DNA of 64,000 nt, taken from positions 22,518,395 through 22,582,394 of the forward strand of contig NC_065878.1 in assembly GCF_933775445.1 (NCBI RefSeq), given 5' to 3'. Shown here piece after piece: positions 63,388-64,000 of this stretch (position 1 is the first letter of the stretch; every line of letters starts with the position of its first letter). The notes below the pieces were generated by a model. That model was not told the DNA's origin, did no database searches, and saw only the letters and a list, made by a program, of their open reading frames with translations. The translations under genes were made by a program, and so were the position numbers. Source of the DNA: Argentina anserina (lineage: Eukaryota; Streptophyta; Magnoliopsida; Rosales; Rosaceae).

Positions 63388-64000
63388 TGGGAAAATAAGC
63401 TTGTACCCACTCCAACAACCAATTCTAGAAAGAGGTCATGAAACCTCTTTACCAAACACTTTCCCTAATGGCCGTAGGAAAAATCACATCTACACTAGGA
63501 GGACTAGAGGCTGTATCCTCTCAACTATGACATAGTCTCAAGAAACTTGATAGGCTGCCGGTATTGACTATTGAGAAGAGCCATCTCTCATCACTGTGCC
63601 AGAAGAAACAATCGCTGGGTTGTCAATGTCACTGTAATCCGTCAACCAAGAATAAATTATTTACCGATCATCTAGATTAGTTGCATGGCACAAAAGGCTC
63701 TCATATAACATATGAAGAAAATAGTTTACTTTGAAACATAAGAGATAATATTGTTGTCTAAACCCAAAGAACCGGCATTCATTCAGTCTATTGTTGTCCA
63801 ATCAACACAATTAGTTTACCACATAGTACTTTAAGTAGAATCAGAAGATGAAGATAGTCAAAGTACTTTACGGGGTTTAGCATTCTGAATGGGGTCTCTA
63901 TTGGACTGTTAAATCTGAGCCTGGGGCACAATTCGGTCGCCTTAATTTTTCAGGTGCATTTGTTGCCTATCTGAGGTGAATTTGGTGTTTCACATCTTTC
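63388..64000. other. Window end, nothing recognised
   Basis: No open reading frame with a recognisable domain. The sequence has moderate base composition and could be a decayed repeat or the edge of a gene beyond the window. Confidence 0.4.

Overview
The window is nuclear plant DNA. Its genes are spaced, intron-rich (GT-AG) and AT-rich outside exons, and every recognisable product is a plant protein. Protein flavour and the repeats suggest a eudicot, and from memory a Rosaceae species (Fragaria/Rosa-like). That taxonomic call is an inference; no marker gene in the window proves it.

Layout. (1) 1-387, the 3' end of a beta-tubulin gene on +. (2) 996-1801, a complete three-exon PAR1-family gene on -. 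(3) About 4.2 kb without a recognisable gene. (4) 6149-10633, an RNA polymerase III subunit RPC3/RPC82 gene on + that reads along most of its length but carries one in-frame stop and three frame breaks, so it looks like a recent pseudogene or a badly sequenced gene. (5) 11352-12938, a three-exon plant-specific gene of unknown function on -, convergent with RPC3. (6) About 10.6 kb (13.0-23.5 kb) of transposon-rich DNA: a solo LTR with 5-bp target duplication, a PIF/Harbinger-type MITE with TAA duplication, two copies of a long inverted-repeat family, and a GC-rich foldback element. (7) 23634-26075, a CYP72-clan cytochrome P450 on +. (8) A duplicated segment of about 515 bp. (9) 28064-39094, tripeptidyl-peptidase II on -. 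(10) 39912-44039, a pectin acetylesterase on -. (11) About 5 kb of repeats and a weak minus-strand transcript candidate. (12) 50291-52175, signal peptide peptidase-like protease SPPL1 on +. (13) 53193-57764, mRNA 3'-end processing factor CPSF100 on +. (14) A gene-free stretch with a 188-bp tandem repeat. (15) 60556-62073, a single-exon CYP89A-type P450 on -. (16) 62310-63378, a 1069-bp foldback element with a perfect 9-bp target duplication, placed about 240 bp upstream of that P450's start codon.

The genes do not form a pathway or cluster: housekeeping genes (tubulin, Pol III, CPSF100, TPP2, SPPL1) are interleaved with cell-wall and P450 genes, as is usual in plant chromosomes. I did not find a new multi-gene system. 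The most unusual items are the broken RPC3 gene and the set of inverted-repeat elements with intact target-site duplications, one of them in a P450 promoter region. Exon borders were placed by hand from splice consensus and reading frame.
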